NCBI GenBank assembly: GCA_965653565.1
Contig: CBFHAI010000037.1
Coordinates: forward strand, 1 to 41,369
Source: JALCLA01 sp965653565
GTDB taxonomy: Bacteria; Pseudomonadota; Gammaproteobacteria; Xanthomonadales; Xanthomonadaceae
Direction of reading: 5' to 3'
DNA length: 41,369 bases
The notes under the pieces were generated by a model that saw nothing but the letters and a program-made list of their open reading frames with translations, was not told the DNA's origin and made no database searches. A program made the translations under genes and the position numbers. This document shows, piece after piece, positions 31,560-39,816 of this stretch. Each line of letters opens with the position of its first letter. Position 1 is the first letter of the stretch.

Positions 31560-33892
31560 AGGTCCGCTCCTTCGAAACCGTCGCGCAGGATGGCCGGTTC
31601 GGCCACCCGCAGATCGACCGGCACGCGGCGCAGCGGGGCGCTGCGATCGTTGCTGGTGAAGCACAGTTCGGCGTGATAATCGCCCGGCGCCAATCCGCCC
31701 GGATCGAGCGTGAGCGAGACGATCGATTCGCCGGCCGGCGCCGTGGTGTCCGACGTGTTGCCGATCTGCAGCCACGGCACGGCATCCGGGTCGATGCACT
31801 CCGGCCCGGGCCTGGCGATCGCGAATCCGACCGGCGTCATGTACGAGCCGGTGTTGTAGTTGAACGGGCCCACATAGCTGGCCGCGCCGGTGCTGGTTTC
31901 GAGCGTGTAGACGCCGACTTTCACGACCGGAATGTCATCGTTGGTGCCGGCGAAGTACAGCACGCCGGTCTGGTCGTCGAAGTCGAGCTGCGGCCGATCG
32001 GCATCGGCGATGCGGAATCCGAGTGGGCCGATCGCCTGCGTTTCGCCGGTGGCCTTGTCGATCGCCAGCAGCGAACTGGTGAGCACATCGACCGCATACA
32101 TCGCGCCATCGGGCGACACGGCGATGTCGGACACGCAGAGGTCGGTGCCACCGGTGTCGAGTCGCGCGATGCGTGTGGACGCGGCGGTCGCAGGATCGAT
32201 GCGGTACAGCGTCGCGTTACGACCGGGAAAGTCATAGCAAGTGGACGCCACCGCATACAAGGTGCCGTTGCTGCGATCCCATGCCATGCCGCGCCAGAAG
32301 CCGTCGCCGCCCTCGATCGGCGCCTCGCCGCGCACGGTGATTTCGCCGGTGGCGGTGTCGATGTCGGCGAAGCCCCAATCGTAGGAATTGCCCTGCCGGT
32401 TGGTGTCCATCAGCATCAGGTGGCGACTCAGATCGTCGTTGATGAAGTCGCCGCCGTAGGAGTCGTGGCCGAGCTGACGCACCAGGGCCGCCTGCGATGG
32501 CGCGGCGGCGTTGACGCGGCGATACGGCGCGCCGTCGAGGCCATTGCGCAGGATCGCGTAGGCCGGCACTTCGTCGGCCGTGCCGGCGCCGAGCGCGCGC
32601 GCAGGCAGCACCCCAGGCGTCGGTTGCAGCGGAATTTTGGCGGCCTGCGGCGGCGGAAAATGCCATTTCGGCGCGCGTTCCGACAGGCTCCAGGACAGAT
32701 CGATGTCGCCCAGGTTGCGCACCGCGATCGGCTGCGATGCCGCCGGCTCGCCGACCAGCGCCTGCATCGCGACCGCGGCCGGGTCGATCCGCAATTTCGG
32801 CGATCCCGCCACCAGCCGCACCTGCGAGAACGCGATCGCCGAGGCATGCATCGGCGTGAAGCGGATGGTCTGTCCAGCCTGCAACGTCTGTTGTTCGACC
32901 GAGACGATCTGGCGCAGATTACGCGTGGTGTCGATCAAACCGATCATCGCCGAACCGCCGGCATCCTGCAGATATAGATCGCCGCCCTGCGCGTCGAAAT
33001 TGACGTCGAGGTAGCTGAAGCTGATCGCGCCGTCGGCTTCGTCGATCAGCAACTGGAAGGTGATGCCGCAATCGGCCGGATCGGCGGCGGCGCAGGGAAT
33101 GCCGAGCAGCTCGTCGACTTCGGTGCCTTTGTTGCGCCACTCGAGCACGGCGCGGCGATCGGGCGCGCTGCCGATCACGGCATAGGCCACGCTGCCGGCG
33201 GAGCCGAAGGCTTCCCAGTACGGCAGCATCGCGTCGTTGCCGTCCGGCGGCGGCGGATTCCAGTGATCGCCACCGAACAGCGCAAATTCGCCGCCGCAAT
33301 AACTGTCGTGCGGCACCCACTGCACGGCGCCGTTGTCGTAGACGCATAGGCGATCGATCGCGCCGGCCGGAAAGCTGCGGCCGTACAGCCGGAAGTCGAA
33401 CGGCAGCGGAATCGGGTTTTCGAATTGCGGATTGCCGATGGCGGACAGATCGACGCTGTCGAACGGCGCCGCGGTGTCGATGGTGTAGCTCGGTGTTTCC
33501 GGGAAAGCCGTCCAGTGGAAGGTGGCATCGCTGGAACTGCCGGCGATCAGGGTGAGGTTGTATTGCGCGGTCGCGCCGGGCGCGATCGGCAGTTCGATCA
33601 GGTTGCGGAAGCGCTGGTCGAACTCGGAGAAGATGTCGCTGCCGATCGAATGCCAGCGCAGGGTCTCGCTGCCGAGATTGGTGATCGTGAAGCAGTGGTT
33701 GACCGGCGTGCCGGCCACCACTTCGATCGCCGGCTGCGTGCCGCAGGCCGGCGCCGCGGCGGTATCGAGCGTGAGCTGCACGTCGATCTGGACACCTGCG
33801 CCCGCCGTCCCGGCGAGCGCCGCCGCCGAACTCATCGCGGCCGCCAGCCCGCAGCCCGCCACCCTCAGCCATCGACCCAGTTTCAGCATCAT
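31556..33892 (-). CDS. Secreted multidomain beta-propeller protein with DGFE tail
   Basis: A 778-residue exported protein. The start is one of two adjacent ATGs (33892 or 33889), with gggga upstream. Signal peptide: LRVAGCGLAAAMSSAAALAG. An Ig-like region (VNHCFTITNLGSETLRW) is followed by a nidogen-like/all-beta region (PLPFDFRLYGRSF, VYDNGAVQWVP) to about 340, a second Ig-like stretch, then propeller-type repeats from about 460 to 690 (SDIAVSPDGAMYAVD, LDFDDQTGVLYFAG). A final sandwich (GLAPGDYHAELCFTSNDRSAPLRRVPVDLRV) precedes the tail PAILRDGFEGADL. The GTGA overlap couples it to the large subtilase, so the two are made together, perhaps as protease and substrate or adhesin. I do not recognise a named full-length family. 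Confidence 0.8.
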   Translation of the reverse strand: MMLKLGRWLRVAGCGLAAAMSSAAALAGTAGAGVQIDVQLTLDTAAAPACGTQPAIEVVAGTPVNHCFTITNLGSETLRWHSIGSDIFSEFDQRFRNLIELPIAPGATAQYNLTLIAGSSSDATFHWTAFPETPSYTIDTAAPFDSVDLSAIGNPQFENPIPLPFDFRLYGRSFPAGAIDRLCVYDNGAVQWVPHDSYCGGEFALFGGDHWNPPPPDGNDAMLPYWEAFGSAGSVAYAVIGSAPDRRAVLEWRNKGTEVDELLGIPCAAADPADCGITFQLLIDEADGAISFSYLDVNFDAQGGDLYLQDAGGSAMIGLIDTTRNLRQIVSVEQQTLQAGQTIRFTPMHASAIAFSQVRLVAGSPKLRIDPAAVAMQALVGEPAASQPIAVRNLGDIDLSWSLSERAPKWHFPPPQAAKIPLQPTPGVLPARALGAGTADEVPAYAILRNGLDGAPYRRVNAAAPSQAALVRQLGHDSYGGDFINDDLSRHLMLMDTNRQGNSYDWGFADIDTATGEITVRGEAPIEGGDGFWRGMAWDRSNGTLYAVASTCYDFPGRNATLYRIDPATAASTRIARLDTGGTDLCVSDIAVSPDGAMYAVDVLTSSLLAIDKATGETQAIGPLGFRIADADRPQLDFDDQTGVLYFAGTNDDIPVVKVGVYTLETSTGAASYVGPFNYNTGSYMTPVGFAIARPGPECIDPDAVPWLQIGNTSDTTAPAGESIVSLTLDPGGLAPGDYHAELCFTSNDRSAPLRRVPVDLRVAEPAILRDGFEGADL

Positions 33893-33998
33893 CTATCGTC
33901 CCCGTCCGTGTTCGGATGCCGCGGGCGGAGGCCGTCTCCGCATCGACCGCAGGCAGGCGGCAACCGTATGTCGGGCGTTCGATCGCGGCCAGCGCAGT

Positions 33999-34030
33999 CC
34001 ATGGCAAAACCATGGCCGGGCCATGGCCGG
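33999..34030. promoter_or_regulatory. Triple CCATGG palindrome array, candidate operator
   Basis: CCATGG occurs at 33999-34004, 34010-34015 and 34021-34026, exactly 11 bp apart, about one helical turn. Positions 34010-34026 form a 17-bp perfect palindrome around a single central base. The array lies 107-138 bp upstream of the propeller/subtilase start and 29 bp after the regulator stop codon. It could bind a dimeric regulator, plausibly the winged-helix protein encoded just upstream, or act as an RNA hairpin ending the regulator transcript. Confidence 0.4.
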
Positions 34031-34058
34031 AGCGTGGTGGTGCGGCTGCCGCGGCGCT

Positions 34059-36470
34059 TCAGCGCGTCGGCGGCAGGCGCAGTTTCGGCGGGATGACGCG
34101 CTCGCCGGCCAGGTCCTCGACCTGGCGCAGACTGTCGGCCCACGGCTCGCGCGGACCGATCGCCTGGAACACGGCCAGTTGCAGCAACGCGCAATCGAAA
34201 TCGCGTTCGGCCCAGGCCGCGACGCGGCCGGCGAGCGCGGCGGCGGCTTCCTCTTCGCCACGCGCCAGCCGCCAGTGGCCGAACGCGGTGGCCGCCAGCG
34301 CGACCTGCGACGGCACGCCATCGACGTCGGCCGTGGCGAGCGCGCGGCCGAACAAGGCTTCGGCGCGCGCATCATCGCCGCGGCGCGCGGCGGATTCGGC
34401 CGCCGCCACCAGCAGCGCCGTCGCGGCGCTGCCGATTTCGAGGTCGACCGGAATATCGGAGAACCCCTCGCCAGCGATACCGCTCGCGGCCTCGGCGCGT
34501 TCGCGCAGCAGCAACAGATGGGCGCGCGCCAGGTCGCGCGGTTCGTCGGGCCAGTCGGCAAGCACGGTTGCCACGGTCGCGAGCACGGCGGCGGACTGGC
34601 CGAGGCGCGCCTGCAGTTCGGCGCGCTGTTCGGGCAGATAGTGTGCGGCCGCCGGCTGCACGTCGGCGTAGTCGCGCTCGGCCGCGTCGAGCAGCGCCTG
34701 CGCATCGCGATGCCGCCCGAGGCCGAGCAACACCGCGGCGCGGCCGGAAGCCACGGTGGCACCGAGCCCGGGGTCGCCGATCGCCTCGCGCAGCACCCAT
34801 TGCCGGTCGCTGGTCGCCAGCGCATCGCGCCAGCGCAGCAGGCCGACCTGCACATCGAGCACGGTGCCGAGCACGGCGAGCCGGCGTTCCACCGCGCCGA
34901 GCGCTTCGAAACGATCGGCGGCATCGACCAGATGCGGCAAGGCCTGTTCGAGCCGTCCGCGCTCGGCTTCGAGCAGACCGAGGTTGGTATCGACTTGCGC
35001 CAGTCCGTAGCGATCGCCGGCGGCACGGAACGCGGTGCGCGCGCGGCCGAGCGCGACCGCGGCTTCGTCGTAACGCTGCTGCGCGATCAGCGAAATACCG
35101 AGCCCGCTCAAGGCGGTGCCGCGTTCGGCCTGGGCCTCGCCCGGTGCGAGCAGCGCGGCGGCGTCGCGGTAGTCGCGTTCCGCGATTTCCGGCCGCGACT
35201 GGCGGAACGCGACGGTGGCGCGCGCCGCCAGCACGCGGCTGCGCGCGACCGGATCGGCCTGCACGGCCGGCATGTCGAGCAAGCCGGTGAAACTGGCGGC
35301 GGCGCGCTCGAAATCGCCGGCGAAAAAATCGACGCGGGCCGCGGCGTAGCCGATGCGCCAATCGCTGCGCAATGCTTCGGGTGTCTGATCGAGCGCAAGC
35401 TTCGCCGCCGGCACATCGCTGGCGAGCAGGGCGGCCTGGATGCGGCGCAGATGCTCTTCGGGCCGCATATCGTCGGAATCCGCCGCGGGCGGCGCACGAT
35501 CGAGCGCGGCGAGCAGCAGATCGGCGGCGCGCAGGGCCGCCTCGATCAGATCGGCATCGCGACTGTCGACGCTGTGCACGCCGCCGCGCGCATCGTCCAC
35601 CTGCAGGCTCACCTGCCAGCCGTCGAAGTCGCGCCGCACGCTGCCGCGCACGACGCCGTTGGCGCCGAGCCGTTCGCGCAACTGCGCCGGCGCGAGCGGG
35701 GCACCATCGCTGCCGCGCAGCGCGGCGAGCGTGCGTTCGCTGGCGAGCACGGCCACGTCGGCGCGCCGCAGCCGATCGGCGACCAGTTCCATGATGCCCA
35801 GGCGCGCCCACGCCGCCTCGGGCGGTGCGTCGACTTCGAATGGCAGCACGACGAGGCTCTGGCTGTCGGCGGGTGTGGTTGCGGTGGTTTGAGGCAAAGT
35901 CGCCGGGTCGCGCAGGCGCCATGTTGCGAAGGCGACGAGGATCGCGATCAGTACGAGCGCGATTGCGATCGGGATGCGGCGTTTTGCCGGCGATCGTGCA
36001 ATGGGTTTCGCCATCCCGGTCGGTGCGTCGTCCGCGGCTTCGCCGGCGATCGGTACGGCTCGATCCGATGCAGCTACGCCGGAGATCGCGGCCTCGTGCG
36101 GCGCATCAGCCGGCGGTTCGAGCGAAGCTTTCGGCGCCTCGCTTTCGACATCCACGGCTTCGGTCGGCACCACCCAGCGATAGCCGAATCCCGGCACGGT
36201 GCGGATCACGCGCTGTGCCTGTCCGTCGTCGCCCACGGCGCGACGCGCACGCACCATCAATTCGCTGACGCGGGCTTCGGCGACATCGACGCGGCCCCAC
36301 ACCGCCGCCACCATTTCGTCGCGTCCGACCGCGCGATCGCGATGTTCGACCAGATAAACCAGGCAATCGAGAACCAGCCGCGCCGGCTTCTCGCGCACCC
36401 CGGCGCGCCACAGCTCGCGCGCGGCCGGCAGCAATCGGAAATCGTCGAAGCGGAATTCGCGCGCGGTCAT
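34059..36470 (-). CDS. CadC-like winged-helix / transmembrane / TPR regulator
   Basis: An 803-residue membrane-bound one-component regulator. The start at 36470 (MTAREFRFDDFRLLPAARELWR) matches the conserved beginning of OmpR/PhoB-type winged-helix domains; in-frame starts further up (36539, 36641) add non-conserved sequence. The DNA-binding domain covers about 5-102 (VLDCLVYLVEHRDRAVGRDEMVAAVWG; VSELMVRARRAVGDDG; VIRTVPGFGYRWV). A Pro/Ala linker leads to one membrane helix (about 165-184), then a TolB-like strand region and TPR-like helical repeats to the end, presumably periplasmic and sensory. No receiver domain is present. It lies upstream of and parallel to the propeller/subtilase pair, which may be its target. 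Confidence 0.88.
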   Translation of the reverse strand: MTAREFRFDDFRLLPAARELWRAGVREKPARLVLDCLVYLVEHRDRAVGRDEMVAAVWGRVDVAEARVSELMVRARRAVGDDGQAQRVIRTVPGFGYRWVVPTEAVDVESEAPKASLEPPADAPHEAAISGVAASDRAVPIAGEAADDAPTGMAKPIARSPAKRRIPIAIALVLIAILVAFATWRLRDPATLPQTTATTPADSQSLVVLPFEVDAPPEAAWARLGIMELVADRLRRADVAVLASERTLAALRGSDGAPLAPAQLRERLGANGVVRGSVRRDFDGWQVSLQVDDARGGVHSVDSRDADLIEAALRAADLLLAALDRAPPAADSDDMRPEEHLRRIQAALLASDVPAAKLALDQTPEALRSDWRIGYAAARVDFFAGDFERAAASFTGLLDMPAVQADPVARSRVLAARATVAFRQSRPEIAERDYRDAAALLAPGEAQAERGTALSGLGISLIAQQRYDEAAVALGRARTAFRAAGDRYGLAQVDTNLGLLEAERGRLEQALPHLVDAADRFEALGAVERRLAVLGTVLDVQVGLLRWRDALATSDRQWVLREAIGDPGLGATVASGRAAVLLGLGRHRDAQALLDAAERDYADVQPAAAHYLPEQRAELQARLGQSAAVLATVATVLADWPDEPRDLARAHLLLLRERAEAASGIAGEGFSDIPVDLEIGSAATALLVAAAESAARRGDDARAEALFGRALATADVDGVPSQVALAATAFGHWRLARGEEEAAAALAGRVAAWAERDFDCALLQLAVFQAIGPREPWADSLRQVEDLAGERVIPPKLRLPPTR

Positions 36471-36642
36471 GCGGGCGATTTTGGCAGAAATGGTTTTGCG
36501 TGCCGCGCGCGCGACGGATGGTGCGTCGCCGTCGGTCATCAACAATTGCGAAACGTGGAGGTGGATCACGCAGCGGGTCGGCGGCGGCGCGAGGGGAGTG
36601 TCGATTTGCGGTGCTGCGGGAATCGGGAAGCGGAAGCGCACG

Positions 36643-36669
36643 AAAAAGCCGCAGTCCTGCGACTGCGGC
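36643..36669 (-). terminator. Rho-independent terminator of the amine oxidase gene
   Basis: A perfect 9-bp stem, gccgcagtc / gactgcggc, with a 4-nt loop, followed on the minus strand by ttttt. It lies about 45 bp past the amine oxidase stop codon and before the regulator gene. Confidence 0.85.
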
Positions 36670-36713
36670 TTCGGTCTTGCGGGCGTCAGGCCGACGCGCG
36701 GATCCCGCGCCGG

Positions 36714-38375
36714 TCAGGCGAAGGCGGCAACCCTGCGCGCATCGCGGATCGCCTGCACCACGCGCACGCGTTTGGGCGCCGTCGCCAACGCACTCGCCAG
36801 CCCGCGCCGCGCCAGCACCTGCGCCGCCGCCGCTTCGCCGGATTCGCAACCGCCTTCCATGAAGCCCTGGGTGTCGAGCGCGCAATGTTCGCCGGCGAAA
36901 TGCAACTGGCCGACGCTTTCGCCCATCGCGCCGCGCAGCGAGGTCCAGTCGCCGGTCGTCAGGCAGGCGTAACTGCCTTGCGCCCACGGCTGCGTCGGCC
37001 AATGCATGCGCACTTCGCGGGCGCCATCGCGCGTGGCGGCGATGCCGGGGAAAATCGCATCGAGTTCGCGCGCCGCCTTGTCGGCCTGCATCTTCGCGCT
37101 GCCTTCGCCGAGTTCGACGCCGTGGCGGCCGCCGGTGAAATTGGTCAGCGCGCCCGACCTGCCCGGCTGCAGCCGCGTGGTCTCCCAGGTGGTCTGGAAC
37201 GGCAGGTCGGCGAACACGCTGCCGTTGCGGCGATGCCGCGTGCGCCAGACACGTTCGTTGAAGCCGATCATCAGTTTCGCGTTGGTGCCGTATTGCAGGT
37301 TGTCGATCGCGCGGCGCTTGTGCGCCGGCAATTCCAGATCGAGCTGCACCTGCCGCAGTGTGGTGAACGGCAGCGCGAGTACCACTTCGCGCGCACGCAC
37401 TTCGCGCGAGTTCGAGCCTTGGCGGAAGGTCAGCACGTAACGGCCGTCGGCCTCTTGCCGCAAGGCTTCGAGCGGGCTGCTGGTTTCGATCGCATCGGCC
37501 AGTTTTTCGCCCAGGCCCTGCACGATCAGATCGTTGCCGCCGCGCACGTGGAACCGCTCGTCGCTGCTGCCGAAGATCTTGAACGAACCGGCCTGGGTGC
37601 CGATGAAGGTGAGCAGATTGAGCGCCGACTGGCGATCGCTTTCGAGCCCCATTTCGGTGGTGTAGGCGACCTCGATCAGCGTACGCAGCCACGGCTCGGC
37701 GCCTTCGCGCTGCAGCCAGCCCGACACCGACATCGCATCGAGTGCCTGCGCGTTGTCCGGTACGTCCCAGGTGATGTCGCCATCGCCGAGCGTGGCCAGG
37801 TCGCGATCGATCGCCGCCGCCAGCGGCACGAACGCGCGCACCAGTTCTTCTTCCGAATACGCGCGGCCCTTGGCGAACCACACATCGCCCTGCAGCGACG
37901 GGTCGTCGGTGAGCAGATCGTCGAGCGTGAGCCCGAGTTCGTCGGCCAGCGCACGGATGCGCACATGATCGGTATCGATCAACTCGCCGCCCAGCTCGAT
38001 CACCTGCCCGTCGGGGAAATGATCGCGCAGGCTGAACATGCGGCCGCCGATGCGCGTATTGGCCTCGAAGATGCGCACCGGCACGCGCGCCTGCCGCAAG
38101 CGCCAGCCCGCCGTGAGACCGGCGATCCCGGCACCGACGATGACGACGTCGTCATCGTCGTGCTTCGGCGCCTGCACCGCGCGCGGCGCACACGCCGCCA
38201 CCGCCAGCGCCGCACTGCCCGCACCCAGCGTCCGCAGGAAACGCCGCCGCGAATCCTCGCGCCGCATCTGCATTGCCCGATCGACCACCTCATCGACCGG
38301 CTGCGCACTGCGATGCGCATGCCGGGCCAGCGCGGCGGCGCGCCGCAGGATCGCAAAAAGCGGGGTGCGGGACAT
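36714..38375 (-). CDS. Tat-exported flavin-containing amine oxidase-family protein
   Basis: A 553-residue FAD oxidoreductase of the monoamine oxidase superfamily. The start at 38375 has ggag at proper spacing. An N-terminal extension of about 45 residues leads to a twin-arginine signal (DSRRRFLRTLGAGSAALAVAAC), which also ends in a lipobox-like AVAAC. The FAD fold follows (DVVIVGAGIAGLTAGWRLRQA, RIFEANTRIGGRMFSL) and a C-terminal FAD contact (GQLHFAGEHCALDTQGFMEGGCESGEAAAAQV) gives the normal family ending. It is folded with its cofactor before export and is probably periplasmic or lipid-anchored. Substrate amine is not predictable. It is a single-gene transcript divergent from the MBL-fold gene. 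Confidence 0.9.
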   Translation of the reverse strand: MSRTPLFAILRRAAALARHAHRSAQPVDEVVDRAMQMRREDSRRRFLRTLGAGSAALAVAACAPRAVQAPKHDDDDVVIVGAGIAGLTAGWRLRQARVPVRIFEANTRIGGRMFSLRDHFPDGQVIELGGELIDTDHVRIRALADELGLTLDDLLTDDPSLQGDVWFAKGRAYSEEELVRAFVPLAAAIDRDLATLGDGDITWDVPDNAQALDAMSVSGWLQREGAEPWLRTLIEVAYTTEMGLESDRQSALNLLTFIGTQAGSFKIFGSSDERFHVRGGNDLIVQGLGEKLADAIETSSPLEALRQEADGRYVLTFRQGSNSREVRAREVVLALPFTTLRQVQLDLELPAHKRRAIDNLQYGTNAKLMIGFNERVWRTRHRRNGSVFADLPFQTTWETTRLQPGRSGALTNFTGGRHGVELGEGSAKMQADKAARELDAIFPGIAATRDGAREVRMHWPTQPWAQGSYACLTTGDWTSLRGAMGESVGQLHFAGEHCALDTQGFMEGGCESGEAAAAQVLARRGLASALATAPKRVRVVQAIRDARRVAAFA

Positions 38376-38495
38376 GGCGGCTCCATCGTAGGCACGGACG
38401 CGTGCCGCGCCACGATGCGCGATTCGGGGCGACTCGCGCAACACCTCGTTGCCGCGTCAAGATGTCCACCTCGACAATTCCGGGGGAGTGATTCG

Positions 38496-39725
38496 ATGCA
38501 CTACGGACACGCGTTCCATCCGGCCGGGCATGGAACCTTCTTTTCCGGAGCGATCCGCTCCGAGGACTCCGATATCGGCTTCGTCTGGGTCTACGACTGC
38601 GGGTCGAAACGCCCTTCGAATATGCGTGGCCTAGTCGATGATTTTGCGGACCAGATGCCGGGGCATGACCAGATCGACCTGCTGTGTCTTTCGCACTTCG
38701 ACAGCGACCATGTCGTCGGAATGGATTTGCTGCTGGATCGGTTCGGCGTAGGAATCCTCGTCCTGCCTTACCTGCATTTGGCCGACCGGCTTCGACTGGC
38801 GTGCTCGGTGATCGAGGAAGAGCAGCATGCGGCCGGCCGGCTCGCGGCGTTTACTGCCAGCCCACTGACTTATCTGCGACGTGGCGGGGATTGGCGTGTC
38901 GGCCGGGTGATTCTCGTACAAGGTGGGCCTTCGTCCGAGGAAACCACAGACGATGGCCCGCGCGAAGACCGTGATCCTGAACATCTTGAACTGAAGACAC
39001 CCCTCGTCTTGCCCGCCCCGTCCGACGTAGACCGCTTCGAACCCCGACGCATGCCCGCCGGCGTGGTTTCGCATTCGCGGCCGTGGCGGGTGAGTGCCTG
39101 CTACGAGTTCATGTTCTACAACGCTGCCTGGCCGAACGGGCAAGCGCCTCATTCCGGCGTTGCGTTGGCGGATATCGCCTTACAGGTGGACAACATTATC
39201 GATCAGTACCGGTTGCTGGATCACGGACCGCCGCAAGCAGGCTGGCTCGCCGCTCTGAAGGCGTTGTACTCGCAGCATTTCGGCCCCGGCAAGAAGCGTA
39301 GGAACGACATTTCCTTATGCGTCCATGGACGACCACTGAGCGATAGCGCGAGCTGCAAGATTTTCCATCGCAAGAATCCGCCTTTCGAGTGCATCGCCGG
39401 AGACGATGATCCGGATCGCGGCAACGGTATCCTGCTCACCGGCGACATCGGGTTGAACCGTCATCAACTCGAAACTTTGCGCGACCATCTGGGCATGCCT
39501 CGATGGCAGAACATTCGCGTGATGCAGATTCCGCATCACGGATCGCGCGACAACTGGCAGGCCGGCAACAGTGCGATATGCCATCATCAGACGGCGGTGA
39601 TCTGCGCACCGGAGCCGACTCGAAACGGCCATCACCCGCATCGTGACGTGCTCAACGATCTGCCCGAATACGAAATTGCCAGCTACGAACGCGGCCTGCA
39701 TTTCGATTGCCACAATTCGAAGTAG
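38496..39725 (+). CDS. Orphan ComEC-like MBL-fold metallo-hydrolase
   Basis: A 409-residue cytoplasmic protein (no signal peptide or helix). The ATG has gggggag eight bases upstream. Metal-binding motif SHFDSDHVVG (canonical HxHxDH with the second His replaced by Asp), an ILLTGDIGLNRHQLE block (metal Asp) and IPHHGSRDN (late metal His) place it in the ComEC/Rec2-like branch of the metallo-beta-lactamase fold, whose members hydrolyse phosphodiesters or nucleic acids. A variable insert of about 150 residues separates the motifs. It is one of two plus-strand genes in the window and has lower G+C than its neighbours (near 55% in parts against upper 60s). No ComEC membrane channel or partner gene is adjacent. 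Proteins of this type occur in defence and conflict loci, but this one stands alone. Confidence 0.82.
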   Translation: MHYGHAFHPAGHGTFFSGAIRSEDSDIGFVWVYDCGSKRPSNMRGLVDDFADQMPGHDQIDLLCLSHFDSDHVVGMDLLLDRFGVGILVLPYLHLADRLRLACSVIEEEQHAAGRLAAFTASPLTYLRRGGDWRVGRVILVQGGPSSEETTDDGPREDRDPEHLELKTPLVLPAPSDVDRFEPRRMPAGVVSHSRPWRVSACYEFMFYNAAWPNGQAPHSGVALADIALQVDNIIDQYRLLDHGPPQAGWLAALKALYSQHFGPGKKRRNDISLCVHGRPLSDSASCKIFHRKNPPFECIAGDDDPDRGNGILLTGDIGLNRHQLETLRDHLGMPRWQNIRVMQIPHHGSRDNWQAGNSAICHHQTAVICAPEPTRNGHHPHRDVLNDLPEYEIASYERGLHFDCHNSK

Positions 39726-39760
39726 AAGCGGCGAGCGATTCGATCGGACCACGCATAAAG

Positions 39761-39790
39761 AAAAAGCCCCGCATCGCTGCGGGGCCTTTT
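39761..39790. terminator. Bidirectional terminator between MBL-fold gene and groEL
   Basis: An 8-bp perfect stem, gccccgca / tgcggggc, with a 4-nt loop is flanked by aaaaa on the left and ctttt on the right. It sits between the two converging stop codons and can end both transcripts. Confidence 0.85.
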
Positions 39791-39816
39791 GTGTCGCGGG
39801 AAACAGGAAGCGGGAC

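Noticed and set aside
29034..31676. 880-codon plus-strand ORF
   Set aside because: Antisense shadow of the large subtilase, whose catalytic triad and domains are clear.
33999..34030. CCATGG array as a phage attachment site
   Set aside because: No integrase, tRNA or second copy in the window; operator or RNA hairpin is simpler.
38449..38478. TTGCCG-18 bp-GACAAT as promoter of the MBL-fold gene
   Set aside because: Only four of six matches in each box, and the implied start site would fall inside or after the ribosome binding site.
33522..38495. Upstream 1650 codons of the long plus-strand frame that ends at 39725
   Set aside because: Only the part from the ATG at 38496, which has a ribosome site and MBL motifs, is coding; the upstream portion is antisense to three genes.
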